A DNA stretch of 12,970 nt from Paraglomus occultum (GCA_910592205.1 CAJVPJ010001043.1:1-12970), one strand, 5' to 3'; shown: positions 1-9,306, numbered from the stretch's first letter. Notes: generated by a model not told the origin, from the letters alone. Program-made: numbers and translations.

Positions 1-68
1 TGAGTGGTTTTGTCCGACTTAGGCCAAATCCGACTTATCGAGTGTCCGACTTATCGAGTTTTACTGTG
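1..68 (-). mobile_element. Probable terminal inverted repeat of a pogo/Tigger-like DNA transposon
   Basis: Read on the minus strand, this edge starts near a TATA and continues as CAGTAAAACTCGATAAGTCG. The block ACTCGATAAGTCGGA is then repeated, and a third partial copy (AAGTCGGA) follows. A CAGT start beside TA and iterated 'CTCGATAAGTCGG' blocks are, from general knowledge, typical of Tc1/mariner-superfamily pogo/Tigger termini. The rest of the element would lie to the left, outside the window. No second copy of this terminus is visible in the window, and the TA duplication is not clean (ACTG is followed by TGTATA). The family assignment is inference; a non-autonomous (MITE-like) element is equally possible. 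Confidence 0.45.
29..59. repeat. 15-nt direct repeat, two copies at 16-nt period
   Basis: TCCGACTTATCGAGT occurs at 29-43 and again exactly at 45-59. The first 8 nt (TCCGACTT) also occur at 13-20. This is direct sequence observation. It lies inside the presumed transposon terminus and probably represents iterated subterminal transposase-binding motifs. Confidence 0.9.
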
Positions 69-241
69 TATAATCAGTAGTAGATCAATGCACCGAAAAA
101 TAAAAACAGAGTAGTTTTTATGGAAAAAAAGGTGGATTATATTATATAAATAGATTTTTCCCTACAAAAGATACCAAACATATTAATATCTCAAACATTG
201 CTAGTTTCATTAACATAAGTTTTATGTTAATATCCACTGAC

Positions 242-300
242 GTGCTACCCACCTCAACATTGTAAGTTAAAGCAACTTTTATAATGACGAAGAACAGCAC
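242..300 (+). ncRNA. Possible decayed HDV-like ribozyme relic
   Basis: The blocks GTGCT (242-246), ACCTCAAC (251-258) and CGAAG-AACAGCAC (288-300) appear in the same order and with nearly the same spacing as in the intact candidate at 9317-9376 (59 nt against 60 nt). GTGCT pairs with AGCAC as an outer P2, and CGAAG fits the catalytic C-N-R-A-G junction. However, P3 has a mismatch (ACC against TGT) and no credible P1 can be formed, so it would not be expected to cleave. It could be an old copy of the same element or chance resemblance. Confidence 0.25.
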
Positions 301-484
301 AGTTAAAGTACAGTGTCAGAATAAAATAATTAGTGCCTTTTGTTACTTCTTTTTTATGCACATATATGACATTGATGGGTATATAGTATGTACGAGCATA
401 AAGCAAACCAAAATTTTAGATTCACCAAATATAAGACAATAGACAATAATATTCTAATTGAAGCTATTTATATCAGTGAGATAA

Positions 485-883
485 CAAACACCCAAGGCGG
501 TCCTAATTTATGACTCTTCAAAGTTTTATCAAACGTCAGTAGATGACGTTGTAACATTGATTAATATTAATGCTATGAATAAACTCACGCTAAGAGTAGC
601 TCAAACACGACTGCTTATTGTTGCGTTAGTTCACAAAATTTTAATCAGAGATGCCATACTAATACTACAAGTATGCAATAATTTTTTATTCTCGATAATG
701 AATTGCAGTGTTGAGAGCGATAGTCGGAGAGTTAAAATTTTAGTTTTTATCGTCAACATAATTATTTCCTGGTTAAACTATTTGATGCAACTAGAGTTTG
801 TACCTACGGTGTCTTACAAAAAACGGTTGAACCCTTCGATAATCGAAAGATATCAAAGTCAGCAGCTTACGCATTATTCCTAA
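485..883 (+). other. Unrecognised open frame of 132 codons, first ATG at 575
   Basis: The frame is open from just after TAA (482-484) to the stop ending at 883. The first in-frame ATG is at 575, giving 102 aa. The translation is rich in Ile, Leu and Val, with two hydrophobic stretches (around residues 14-36 and 54-68 from that ATG). I recognise no domain. An open frame this long is uncommon by chance at this A+T content but not impossible. It could be an exon of an unseen gene, a relic, or noise. Confidence 0.18.
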
Positions 884-1375
884 ATAAAGAGTCAGGAAAA
901 AACATTTTGATTTACATGCAAAAAGCCCAACCGCATACCAATTATTCTTATAAAGTAAGTATAAAGTAACAAATAAAACTCGTCGAAATTACTCGTCCTT
1001 TTGCTTTTAAACCCATATCTTATTTCAGACAATTAAATAGCGCATTCAATACCACCAGTCAAGTTGCAGATTTAGCGTTTGAAACGAATACAAGTTAATT
1101 AAAGTTTTTAATAACTACAAGTTGGTTATCAAATGATATAGACCGGTAATAATAATAATACATATAACAGTAACGTTAAAAAATGTCTGAAAACTTGCTT
1201 CGAAGAGTGTACATGTTTTACTGTAACAAGCCAGTTTTAACATTCAACATACATACGTGTCTTTTTTATCGTAATATTATCATGTGCCGCTTCAAGCTTA
1301 GACAACAGTAAGGCCTGTTACAGCTCTGCATCAACATGTATCAATTTTAATTTCTATTAGACAAACATCAAAAAT

Positions 1376-1381
1376 TTTATT
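1376..1381 (-). terminator. Candidate poly(A) signal of the kinase gene
   Basis: TTTATT on the plus strand reads AATAAA on the minus strand, about 100 nt downstream of the kinase stop codon at 1479. Position and sequence fit a canonical polyadenylation signal, but such hexamers are common in A+T-rich DNA. Confidence 0.35.
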
Positions 1382-1478
1382 AATTCGACGTATCAATAAA
1401 TCGAATGAACTCCACAAAATGAGAATTAAGTTATTCGAAATTTGAGTAGCTAAATTTTAAAATAATATTACTACACAT

Positions 1479-4067
1479 CTACTTCTTGTCTTCATGACCT
1501 CCAGTCCCTATTTCTAAACTTGGCAAGCTGAAATCTATCGGCATGGAAGGATTAGGATAGCAGCTGTCTCTCGTTTTAGGCAGATCTCCAGTAGGTAAGA
1601 GTGTACTCGAATATTTATTCTCCTTTTCGAGACGTGATAATGGTTTTACATCACTATGATAGATAGTATTCCATGGGTTGTTGACAGAAGTGTCCTTGTC
1701 AAGCTCCCCAATAAGCTTGAAAATATCATACCAAAGTGTAGCTGCATCCGGACGCTTATCAGGATCAGCATCGCAACACTGCTCGGCGAATCGTTTGTAT
1801 TCCTCTGGTGCGGAATCAGGCATCGATGGTCGTAGTCCATCCATAACATCGCGCACTAGACTTGCATCAAACTGCCTATCTCTGAATGGTGGTTCACCAG
1901 TAGCAAACAGATATATAATAATGCCGAAAGAATACACATCTGATTTCTGAGTAAATTTGCAGGTATGGAAAACTTCCGGTGCAATAAAGGGCAGAACGCC
2001 TCGAACGGTTAAATTTTGTTGACGTGAATTCGCAGATCGTGAAAGACCAAGATCGCATATAAGTGTGTTACCATCATGCAAAACAATGTTTCCTCCATGA
2101 AGATCACAATGTACTAAACCCGCGTTATGAATATTTTTCAGATACCATACAATATCATACAAACGTCGTAATTTCTTCTTCCACGTCAATTTGTTGATAT
2201 TTTGATACAAATAAGACAAAAGACTACCATTGTTAGCATATTGCATAACAATTATGTACTCTTTTGTTTCTGGGTCTTGTGTGACTCCATAAAGTTTAAG
2301 GAATGAATACTCACTGCTTATGCACTTGGCATGATTTCTAAACTGTTAAATAGAAATAAATAGATAGTGATTCAGATTAAAATACCCACGTTAATTTATA
2401 TTACTATTACTAATCATTGCTTACCTCAGAAATAAATAATTCTGGCATCTGATTAAAATACTTGAAACGTTTGAGAATAACAATTTCTGGTCTGTCTCTT
2501 AGTTGATCACATAACTTGTATTTGGCAGTATACACTATTCCATATCCACCACGTCCAATCTCTTTGATTTCATAAAAATTTTCATACTCCATGTACTTTA
2601 CACGTTTGTTAAGTCGTATAAATTTATCCAATATGGTATGTGTGTAATAGTAGAACACCAAATAATACTTTTGAGTCGATGATTCTTGTGTGATGCCGAC
2701 AATCCAAATATTGTCTGGGGTCAATATTTCCGGATATTCTTCAGTCAGCTATTTTTTATGTAAGCAAATAAGATCAGTACAATAAATAACGCATGAAACA
2801 CAAAGCTATTGATACGATTGACATCGTTTATAGGTGAAATATTTTACCTGATAAAAATCAAACGACTTAGCATTTTGTTCGTCTACTATCTGTTTGAGTA
2901 TCACTTTTGTCAATGCATTTGTACTCGGTTCTAACCAATCTGCTATGTGTGTGCATCCATGTCGTAATGACATCACTTTCTGTATGTTTGACAATAGAGA
3001 GTATTCTATCCATTGTATGTAAGCATCATATGTATTTATGATATTATGCCATGATTCCATAATGAATGAATGCAAAGACTTGTTGCTGGTCGTCCAACTA
3101 AGAGGTCTCGGCGCTTTACATCGATAACAGAATGCGTTTATCTTAGGTTCTAATCGCTTCGTACACGTCAGACATAATTCCTGTTCATTCCACTCTTTTA
3201 TGAGACAATACTTTTGTTCACGTGTGTTATACGTAAATCCGATGGTGACCCAAACATCTGTGGTAAGAATATCTGGATGCTTACTACATAACTAGCGGAA
3301 ATGATACATGTCAATAACTATTTAGATTATCAATAAACATGACGCATAAGCAAATACTTTACCTCGGTATAATACGAATCATGTGTCTCATCCGTTATCT
3401 CAAGTGGAATCAATATAACTTTTTCAGGAATAGGCAGACCATGCAAGTATGTACGTCCACCACCCCTATCATCAATACAATCGTATGGAACCCATTCCAA
3501 ATAGGCGTGATTCCCAGAGTTTGTTTGTGATTGATTCTTTTTAATAAACGCATCGAGCTGTTCATTGTTGCTGGTCCATCCATCACATAATTGCTTATGA
3601 CCGCAAACGCACCACACGGGACTGCATCGAAGTAATCCACATGCAGCGCAGAATCCATAACGAGAATAACAACCGTACAAGCGTTCATAAGCAACCATGT
3701 AATAGCTACCATCATACTTGGTAAAACCCGTTATTAGTTTGTTTCGCTCCTCAAGCCATTCTTTGTATCTTCTAAATTGACTGTCATCATTATTGTATTT
3801 ATGTGTCGGAAGTGAGTACATTCTAGCAAACTCACTCACAAGCGTTTGTGTACATTCTTCGTTACTTCCAAGGAATAGCAACATTATATTCCTTTCATTA
3901 ATACCATCATTACTCAGTGTTTCCTTACGAATAGCGTAATAAATATTGTCAATTTGACTCGACTCTATGCTGGTAATTTGTGAGGAAGGAATCCATTCAA
4001 GGTTTTTATTACTATTTGTGATCAAATCATCAATTACTGGGTGTTGAATGTCCTCAATCAACGACAT
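1479..4067 (-). CDS. TKL-like protein kinase with tandem degenerate N-lobe repeats (4 exons, 778 aa)
   Basis: Spliced model: exons 4067-3363, 3291-2848, 2748-2425 and 2342-1479. The introns (71, 99 and 82 nt) are GT-AG and all phase 0. Exons total 2337 nt. The start is the first ATG after an in-frame TAG at 4119-4121. The complete kinase domain spans about residues 440-700: glycine loop GRGGYG (448-453), VILK lysine K476, catalytic loop HCDLHGGN (569-576; D571, N576), metal-binding CDLG (D588), APE (612-614), SDVYSFG (D626) and DPDKRP (R688). HCD replaces HRD, so it is a non-RD kinase. Before it lie three N-lobe-like units (about 22-128, 190-265 and 326-415) without a full catalytic set. They are joined by Cys-pair motifs (C140/C143/C153/C155 and C275/C278/C290/C293), each followed by a WTSxN-like stretch. 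The last 75 residues show no domain. It should phosphorylate Ser/Thr in signalling; no substrate can be named. No signal peptide or membrane segment is seen. Confidence 0.9.
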
Positions 4068-4221
4068 AGTTGAAAACTTTTTAACAGAGAAACGTCGTCC
4101 TTCACATTTATTGGGCGTCTACCTCGCACAATCACATTCCGTCAAACGTTTCACTAGGATGCTGACTATGGCGGGCAGAAGTCTGACTTGAAGTTTACAA
4201 ATGCTTCCCAAACTGTTCCTT

Positions 4222-4228
4222 TTTTATA
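4222..4228 (-). promoter_or_regulatory. Candidate TATA box of the kinase gene
   Basis: TTTTATA on the plus strand reads TATAAAA on the minus strand, about 155 nt upstream of the kinase ATG. This is a reasonable distance for a TATA box with a roughly 120-nt 5' leader. It is assigned from sequence and position only. Confidence 0.35.
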
Positions 4229-4760
4229 ACCGTTTGAACTTCAAACAATTAAGTCGTGACCAGCAAGTCATCTTCAGTGCTGACGTTGATTGTTAACCAG
4301 ATTGAAAAACTCAGAGTTCGAATTTGCATCCTTTAACGCATTTAGCAACTCAGGAAGCTCTTTTCTCACGATTGTATTTGCATCCGCACCAACAGAAGGA
4401 TTATCGCTACAACGTATTTATTGATTCAAACAATGATATATCAGCACGCCTGAAATTGGATTAATCAGTGCTCTTCGGGATATGCTCAATAATCAACGCG
4501 AATCTTGAGCGATATTCGCTGGATAACATTTAATAGAAGTGTAAAGCAGCTCAATATAGCCAAGATTAGATGTAGTCGCCTTGTCGTCCTCTCATAATCA
4601 ATAGTGCAGTACGAGTAATATTTATTATCATGAGGTAATGCGTGATACAAGTTATTCATTTAAATTTACAAACATTAAAATGACATATATTTTTATAACA
4701 AATCCAGTTGTTTATGCGCAAGTAGGTTAACCTCGTACTGTCAATGAAATATTTTCTTTA

Positions 4761-4793
4761 CCATTCCAATCTGCCATATGTTCATTGGAATGG
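4761..4793. repeat. Perfect 10-bp inverted repeat with 13-nt spacer
   Basis: CCATTCCAAT (4761-4770) and ATTGGAATGG (4784-4793) are exact reverse complements around a 13-nt spacer. It could be a dimer-binding operator or a hairpin. It sits between two divergent genes, roughly 700 nt from each start codon. Confidence 0.85.
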
Positions 4794-5362
4794 ACATAAC
4801 TTTCCATCTGACATAATCTTGATACGACGCCTGTAGTTACCAAGTCCCTCCCCCTGTTGAACGCACATACTGTATCATCTGGAATTTGTACCGCACCCGT
4901 GGTGGCGCATAATGTTAATATTTGACGAATGCTAAACTGTCAAACTCGTTACAGTCGATTGCAATAGCATCATTCATGCTTGAAAAGAATTGGGCTTTAC
5001 CCCACGAATATAATTCAAGTAAAAGCAGCAATTTTTTTGCCGATATAAACTGTGCTTTTGGCGAATGCAGCGACGACAGCAGTTTGTACTACAACAGTGA
5101 CTAAATTTATTAATAAGTATGTAATTGGTAAACAAATTGTTGATGCGCGATGAATTCGACTCTGAATTTGTCAATTCTAATTAATCAAACTTCGTTCAAT
5201 TTTGATGTTGATAATGACTTGTTGTTTGTGGCGTAATTGTTTGACGCTTTTCATGCCTGTAATTGTTTGAGAGGGTTGAAATTTTTACCCGGATATTTAT
5301 TATTATTACTATACATTTAAGTCTATTGTTTGAGACTTTTTGAAATTCAGCCGCCATACATT

Positions 5363-5378
5363 TTACGTCACACACGTG
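5363..5378 (+). promoter_or_regulatory. ATF/CRE-like site next to an E-box, upstream of the BTB-TLDc gene
   Basis: TTACGTCA (5363-5370) is one base from the palindromic CRE TGACGTCA. It is followed two bases later by the palindromic E-box CACGTG (5373-5378). Both lie 80-95 nt upstream of the ATG at 5458. bZIP and bHLH factors are known to bind these motifs; use here is inference. Confidence 0.3.
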
Positions 5379-5457
5379 ATAAATAGTCACACAGATTTCT
5401 GTTACCTATTACACTACATCGATAACTGTAATAACCCTTCTCGTAAACGTTTGAGAA

Positions 5458-7029
5458 ATGAGTAACGTAATTGAACTACTTTCTGATGTTTCATCGGATT
5501 ATGACAAGCTTTACGAAAGCGGAAAATATGCAGATATCTCAATTCATGTCGGCCAAGTGCCAAACAGGAAAACTTTCCTTGCTCATTCCTTAGTCCTATG
5601 TACAAGGAGCACGTATTTCGCAGACGTACTTACCAGAGATACTAGAATGCAACAAGCTGCTATAGCATTCGAAGACATGACACCTGATATTTTTGAAATT
5701 TTGCTTAGGTAAAGTGATGCAAATCTATTCACACTCATAATGTAGTTCGCAGTCTCTGATTGTATTATATTAGTGTCGTCGCAAATGATTTATGCTGCGT
5801 CTTGATTAATACTACCTGCAATTTGCAGATTTATTTACACAGGAAAAGCGTCTTCTGAATCTTGTGAGAATGTGTCTTGGATTGTTCTTTTGGATGGTGC
5901 TAATAAGCTTGGTTTAAGCCGTTTCTGTACTGCGATTAGCGGCTATATGATCGAACAACATGAAGAATGGATACAACGAAATATTGTCACAGTTCTTAAT
6001 TATGTAATATCCACTGACTCGTCACATATACAGGAACTTGCAGATTATTGCAATGCGCTTATGTTATTGTCTCCAGACATTGTCCTCAAGTCCAGAAACA
6101 TGGTGGATTTGCCAAAAGCGACCTTTATTTATCTGCTCAAGAATGATGAACTTAATATGCGGGAGATTGATATTTGGTTATCGGCTGTAGAATGGGCTAT
6201 TAACAAAATTTCCGGGCTTTCAGGCAATCCGGCCAATTGGTCGTCTAATGATGTTGATGCCATCAAAGACATTATAGCAGAATGTGTGCCTCATATAAGA
6301 TTCTTCAACATTTCATCCGAAGACCTCAGTGATAGGGTTATTCCATATATTGACATACTACCGAGAGAATTACGATCTGATATACTCGGTTATCATCTGA
6401 AAAAGAGTTATAAGCCGAGAACGCGAATGTTGCCGTACAGACAAGGACAACTGCCTGAAGTTGATTCAGTTGTTATTAGCAAACAACAGGCATTGTGGAT
6501 CCTACAGAGAATCGCAGACTCAACGCAATTAGGCAACACTGAACGAGGTGAAACTAGTAGACAGACCATCCCTTATAAACTGACCTTACTTTATCGAGAA
6601 AGCAGGGATGGTGATGAGACTGATAAATTGAAAAATTTCTGGCAAATGTGTGCAGATAAAGGACCGACTATTGCTGTAGGAAAAGTAAAGGATACAGAAG
6701 AAATACTTGGTGGATACAACCCGTTATCATGGAGTACCCATAATGGGTGGGGCTCAACTAGAGAAAGTTTTATATTTTCGCTAGATAAGAATGATGCCGA
6801 GAAGAACATAATAAGTATGGTTAAAAAGGAAAAAAAGAAATATGCTATTTATAATGGTAAAAGCTATTTGCCCAATTTTGGTGGCGGTGCCTTATTATTT
6901 GGTTACTGTTCAGGTGCAACGTTTTATAACCCTTGGGCCAATCATTCGAACAATTATCAAACTCCAATCAGGTTTACTAGGGATGAGTTTACATGGATTG
7001 ATTGGGAAGTGTTTTCTGTTGATAAGTAG
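5458..7029 (+). CDS. BTB-BACK-TLDc domain protein (2 exons, 483 aa)
   Basis: Spliced model: 5458-5708 joined to 5829-7029 (1452 nt), with a 120-nt GT-AG phase-2 intron whose acceptor reads TTTGCAG. The ATG follows an in-frame TGA at 5452-5454. The BTB fold spans about residues 22-125 (YADISIHVG at 24-32, FLAHSLVLCTRSTYFADVL at 40-58, IFEILLRFIYTG across the splice). BACK spans about 130-260, ending with PHIRFFNISSEDL at 238-250. The TLDc domain spans about 298-481, with LTLLYRESRDGD (335-346), VKDTEEILGGYNPLSW (370-385), ESFIFSL (396-402) and a C-terminal WEVFSV. Order and length fit the BTB/TLDc family expanded in arbuscular mycorrhizal fungi. BTB-BACK modules commonly dimerise and recruit CUL3 ubiquitin ligases; TLDc domains are linked to oxidation resistance and V-ATPase regulation. 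The actual role here is unknown. It is divergent from the kinase gene, and no frameshift or premature stop is seen. Confidence 0.93.
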
Positions 7030-7095
7030 TCATTTTTACCCGTAATGGTACAGCCTTACGGTGGCATAAGAACTGTTATATTAATATTATCGGGT

Positions 7096-7111
7096 GAAAC
7101 TTCAAAGTTTC
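7096..7111. repeat. 7-bp inverted repeat, heat-shock-element-like
   Basis: GAAACTT (7096-7102) and AAGTTTC (7105-7111) are perfect reverse complements separated by CA. The stretch also contains the HSE core GAAnnTTC. It lies just past the BTB-TLDc stop codon, so it may instead be a 3'-UTR hairpin. Confidence 0.5.
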
Positions 7112-7278
7112 GAACATGAAAATTGGATGTTAAGCTGGCTGTTTGATTCTATTTATAACGACTGGTTATGATGGTTTGACATCTTGTAAACAAAACATTT
7201 AAGGTGTAGTGATATAATGATACTATGATAATAACTATATATGTGTGTGTGCTGCCAGGAATAGGCATTTCATTGGAC

Positions 7279-7284
7279 AATAAA
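7279..7284 (+). terminator. Candidate poly(A) signal of the BTB-TLDc gene
   Basis: This is an AATAAA hexamer 250 nt after the stop codon, the canonical eukaryotic form. Other A+T-rich variants lie closer, so the true site is uncertain. Confidence 0.3.
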
Positions 7285-9040
7285 CGAATTTTTGTATAAG
7301 GCAACAACATATCTGTGCTAATGTTCAGAGGCATTGATAAGTTACGTGCCCATAGTAATAGTGAGTTATTGTGTTCTTTCCTCAAACATAAATTTTTTCT
7401 GCGACAAGATTTTCCTTCTCAAAACTGATTGTCAAAATCTAACATACTGTAGGCGATAAACAATCAAATGTTTAACACCAATTTTAACGCAGACACTATT
7501 CTACTATAATATTGTTCTTCTTAACAGGCCGGTAATTTTTGAGTTAAGCTAATAATTATAATGAATAGTTTTGTATGTGTGTGTAGTAGTAGAAACTATA
7601 TAACGAGGGAGGCATGAGATATTGGATCAAGTCTGTTCTGAGACGAGTATTGTCAACATATATAACTGTTTTGAAGAGTGGATTGAATGTCGTGACATGT
7701 ATTTATTAGCTTTATGCCTTATTTATTCTTGCTCGGCGGGAATAGAATGTAGCTGGTAACATTATTGATTAAACAAACAAGATAAATTATTTAGCAGCTC
7801 GTTTAATGACTTTTTCCTAAACCTACAGTATGTAGTAGAATTGTTGCTGGGAACGAGAAACCCCAGTTAGATATTGTCAACAATTAACTCTATACCATTA
7901 CACTGCAATTACTACTGAAGAAGGAAACGAAGTCTCTTAATCATGTTTTACTCTAGTTCAAGAGTAACGTAGTAGGTGTAAACGTTTTTATAAATAAGAG
8001 CTTATGACGAGAAGCAATAATACGTCTATATAATAATAGATAAAAAGTTGGTAGTTTCAAGTGCAAAATAAACAATGCTTGAAAGGAAAAGTTACTAAAA
8101 TCAATAATTTCTTACCATTTTACGCAATGTAAGTGGACAATGATGATTTCTGCAACGTCATGCAATAATGTAAGACAAGTGGGATAAATGGCAAAAAAAG
8201 GGGGAGTGACATGATCATATAAATACTGACAACCTTTTAGCACACGTTCGCGTCATTTACTCAAACACAAACTTTTTCGCGGAGAAGCAAGACAACAACG
8301 ACGGTTGTTTACTGAAGACCAACCTGTGATATTAACTATTGCCGTCGGTAAACGAACGATGATAACTTTCAAAACGCGTGAGTGAAGAAATAACAGGCCA
8401 CAAAACCACAAACGCAACATATTTTCGTGACCTCAACAAAACTGCTTCTTGTCCAAGCCAAACTTATCGCTATATTCAAACAAGGATGGTAAACTACTGT
8501 ATGGTAAGTGGGGGTGTGAGTGGGATATAGTGAAGTACTATGGATAGGGATAACGTTTATAACAACAACAAAGCGTTATGGAGGCAAGTTAAGCGCTCGC
8601 TCATGTAACGAAACCCTAGTTTGCAATCAGTAATAGCAAATGAAGTAACACGCCTCAAGACAAATAAGCGCTATATTATTAATCAAACTTTTTAAGCAAC
8701 GTTGAAACTCATCAAGACAACGAGACGCACTTGCGTAAATATAACATTTCATCAAACTTTTGGCAAGTTATTTGTCGTATTCCGGCAAATGAAGAGTATA
8801 TTGAAACGAGTACGGGTTAACGGTTTGGTAGTGGGAAAATATCTTGCGTGCAAGAAAAACTTTTATCATACTCTGTCCTCGACAAGACGTTAAACTGTCC
8901 GATGTCGTCCTCGGCATGACGGTAAACTGCCACTTGATATGCCACACAAATGAGGTTGACGTTTACCAACATGGTAGGCGGAAAGTTATAGGCCTTACAC
9001 ATAGTGGATAGAGCCTTCTGGCTTAAGCATCTGTAATGTA

Positions 9041-9119
9041 TGGGGATTGCGATCACTTGTACATTTCAGATCGGTGGTGATAGTTGGGGATTGTGATCAT
9101 CAAGTTCAAATGTCAGATT
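9041..9119. repeat. Imperfect direct repeat, 44-nt period
   Basis: TGGGGATTGCGATCA (9041-9055) recurs as TGGGGATTGTGATCA (9085-9099). The following bases are also related (ACATTTCAGAT at 9061-9071; AAATGTCAGATT near 9108-9119). A further GATC-containing segment follows. No function is evident. Confidence 0.6.
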
Positions 9120-9306
9120 ACGATCGCTGCTGGATCTAAACCACTCTACTCGCTTATAACAATGCATGGAAAATTGCGATTTTCTTATACCCCTCTAGGT
9201 GGCATATTTTTTACTAAAACTTTTTCATACTAATAAGATACATACGAGAACAAAAATGTTTTGAAAGTTTTTTTCATATTAATATACTTTTGGTAGTAAG
9301 GTTATT

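Larger units (their letters stand above)
69..1478. other. Gene-less stretch left of the kinase gene
   Basis: No coding region can be supported here. It contains a possible decayed ribozyme (242-300), one long plus-strand open frame (485-883), a short (TAA)n microsatellite at 1147-1160, and a poly(A)-signal-like site for the kinase gene at 1376-1381. The rest is A+T-rich with frequent stops in all frames. Confidence 0.6.
4068..5457. other. Intergenic region between divergent kinase and BTB-TLDc genes
   Basis: This 1.39-kb stretch must hold the promoters of both flanking genes. It contains a TATA-like box for the kinase (4222-4228), a perfect 10-bp inverted repeat (4761-4793), and an ATF/CRE-like half plus E-box pair near the BTB gene (5363-5378). 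Short coding-looking frames occur on both strands around 4270-4640 and on the plus strand at 4922-5104. None can be tied to a gene, and their overlap on opposite strands makes the coding strand uncertain. Confidence 0.6.
7030..9306. other. Gene-less 2.3-kb stretch downstream of the BTB-TLDc gene
   Basis: No gene can be supported here. It contains a heat-shock-element-like palindrome (7096-7111), a poly(A)-signal-like AATAAA (7279-7284), a short (TA)n(TG)n microsatellite (7236-7251), a TATA-box-like TATAAATA (8218-8225) and a 44-nt-period duplication (9041-9119). Short open frames around 8700-9056 occur on opposite strands over the same bases, and neither resembles a known family. Confidence 0.6.

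Noticed and set aside
1678-1950. 90-aa plus-strand frame opposite the kinase C-lobe
   Set aside because: It is antisense to a well-supported kinase exon and has no homology; a shadow frame.
2806-3075. Stand-alone 89-aa minus-strand gene starting at TTG 3075
   Set aside because: It is the 3' part of kinase exon 2. The same frame continues open upstream to the splice acceptor at 3292 and aligns with the repeat units, and a eukaryotic TTG start is not needed.
4922-5104. Plus-strand 60-codon frame with plausible amino-acid composition
   Set aside because: It has no ATG until 4976, no recognisable domain and no convincing splice acceptor, and a similarly coding-looking frame exists on the other strand.
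8341-8400. Box C/D snoRNA-like sequence (GATGATA)
   Set aside because: No D box (CTGA) or terminal stem at a suitable distance.
8817-9056. 79-aa minus-strand frame
   Set aside because: No recognised motif, overlaps a plus-strand frame of equal quality, and lacks a promoter or intron context.
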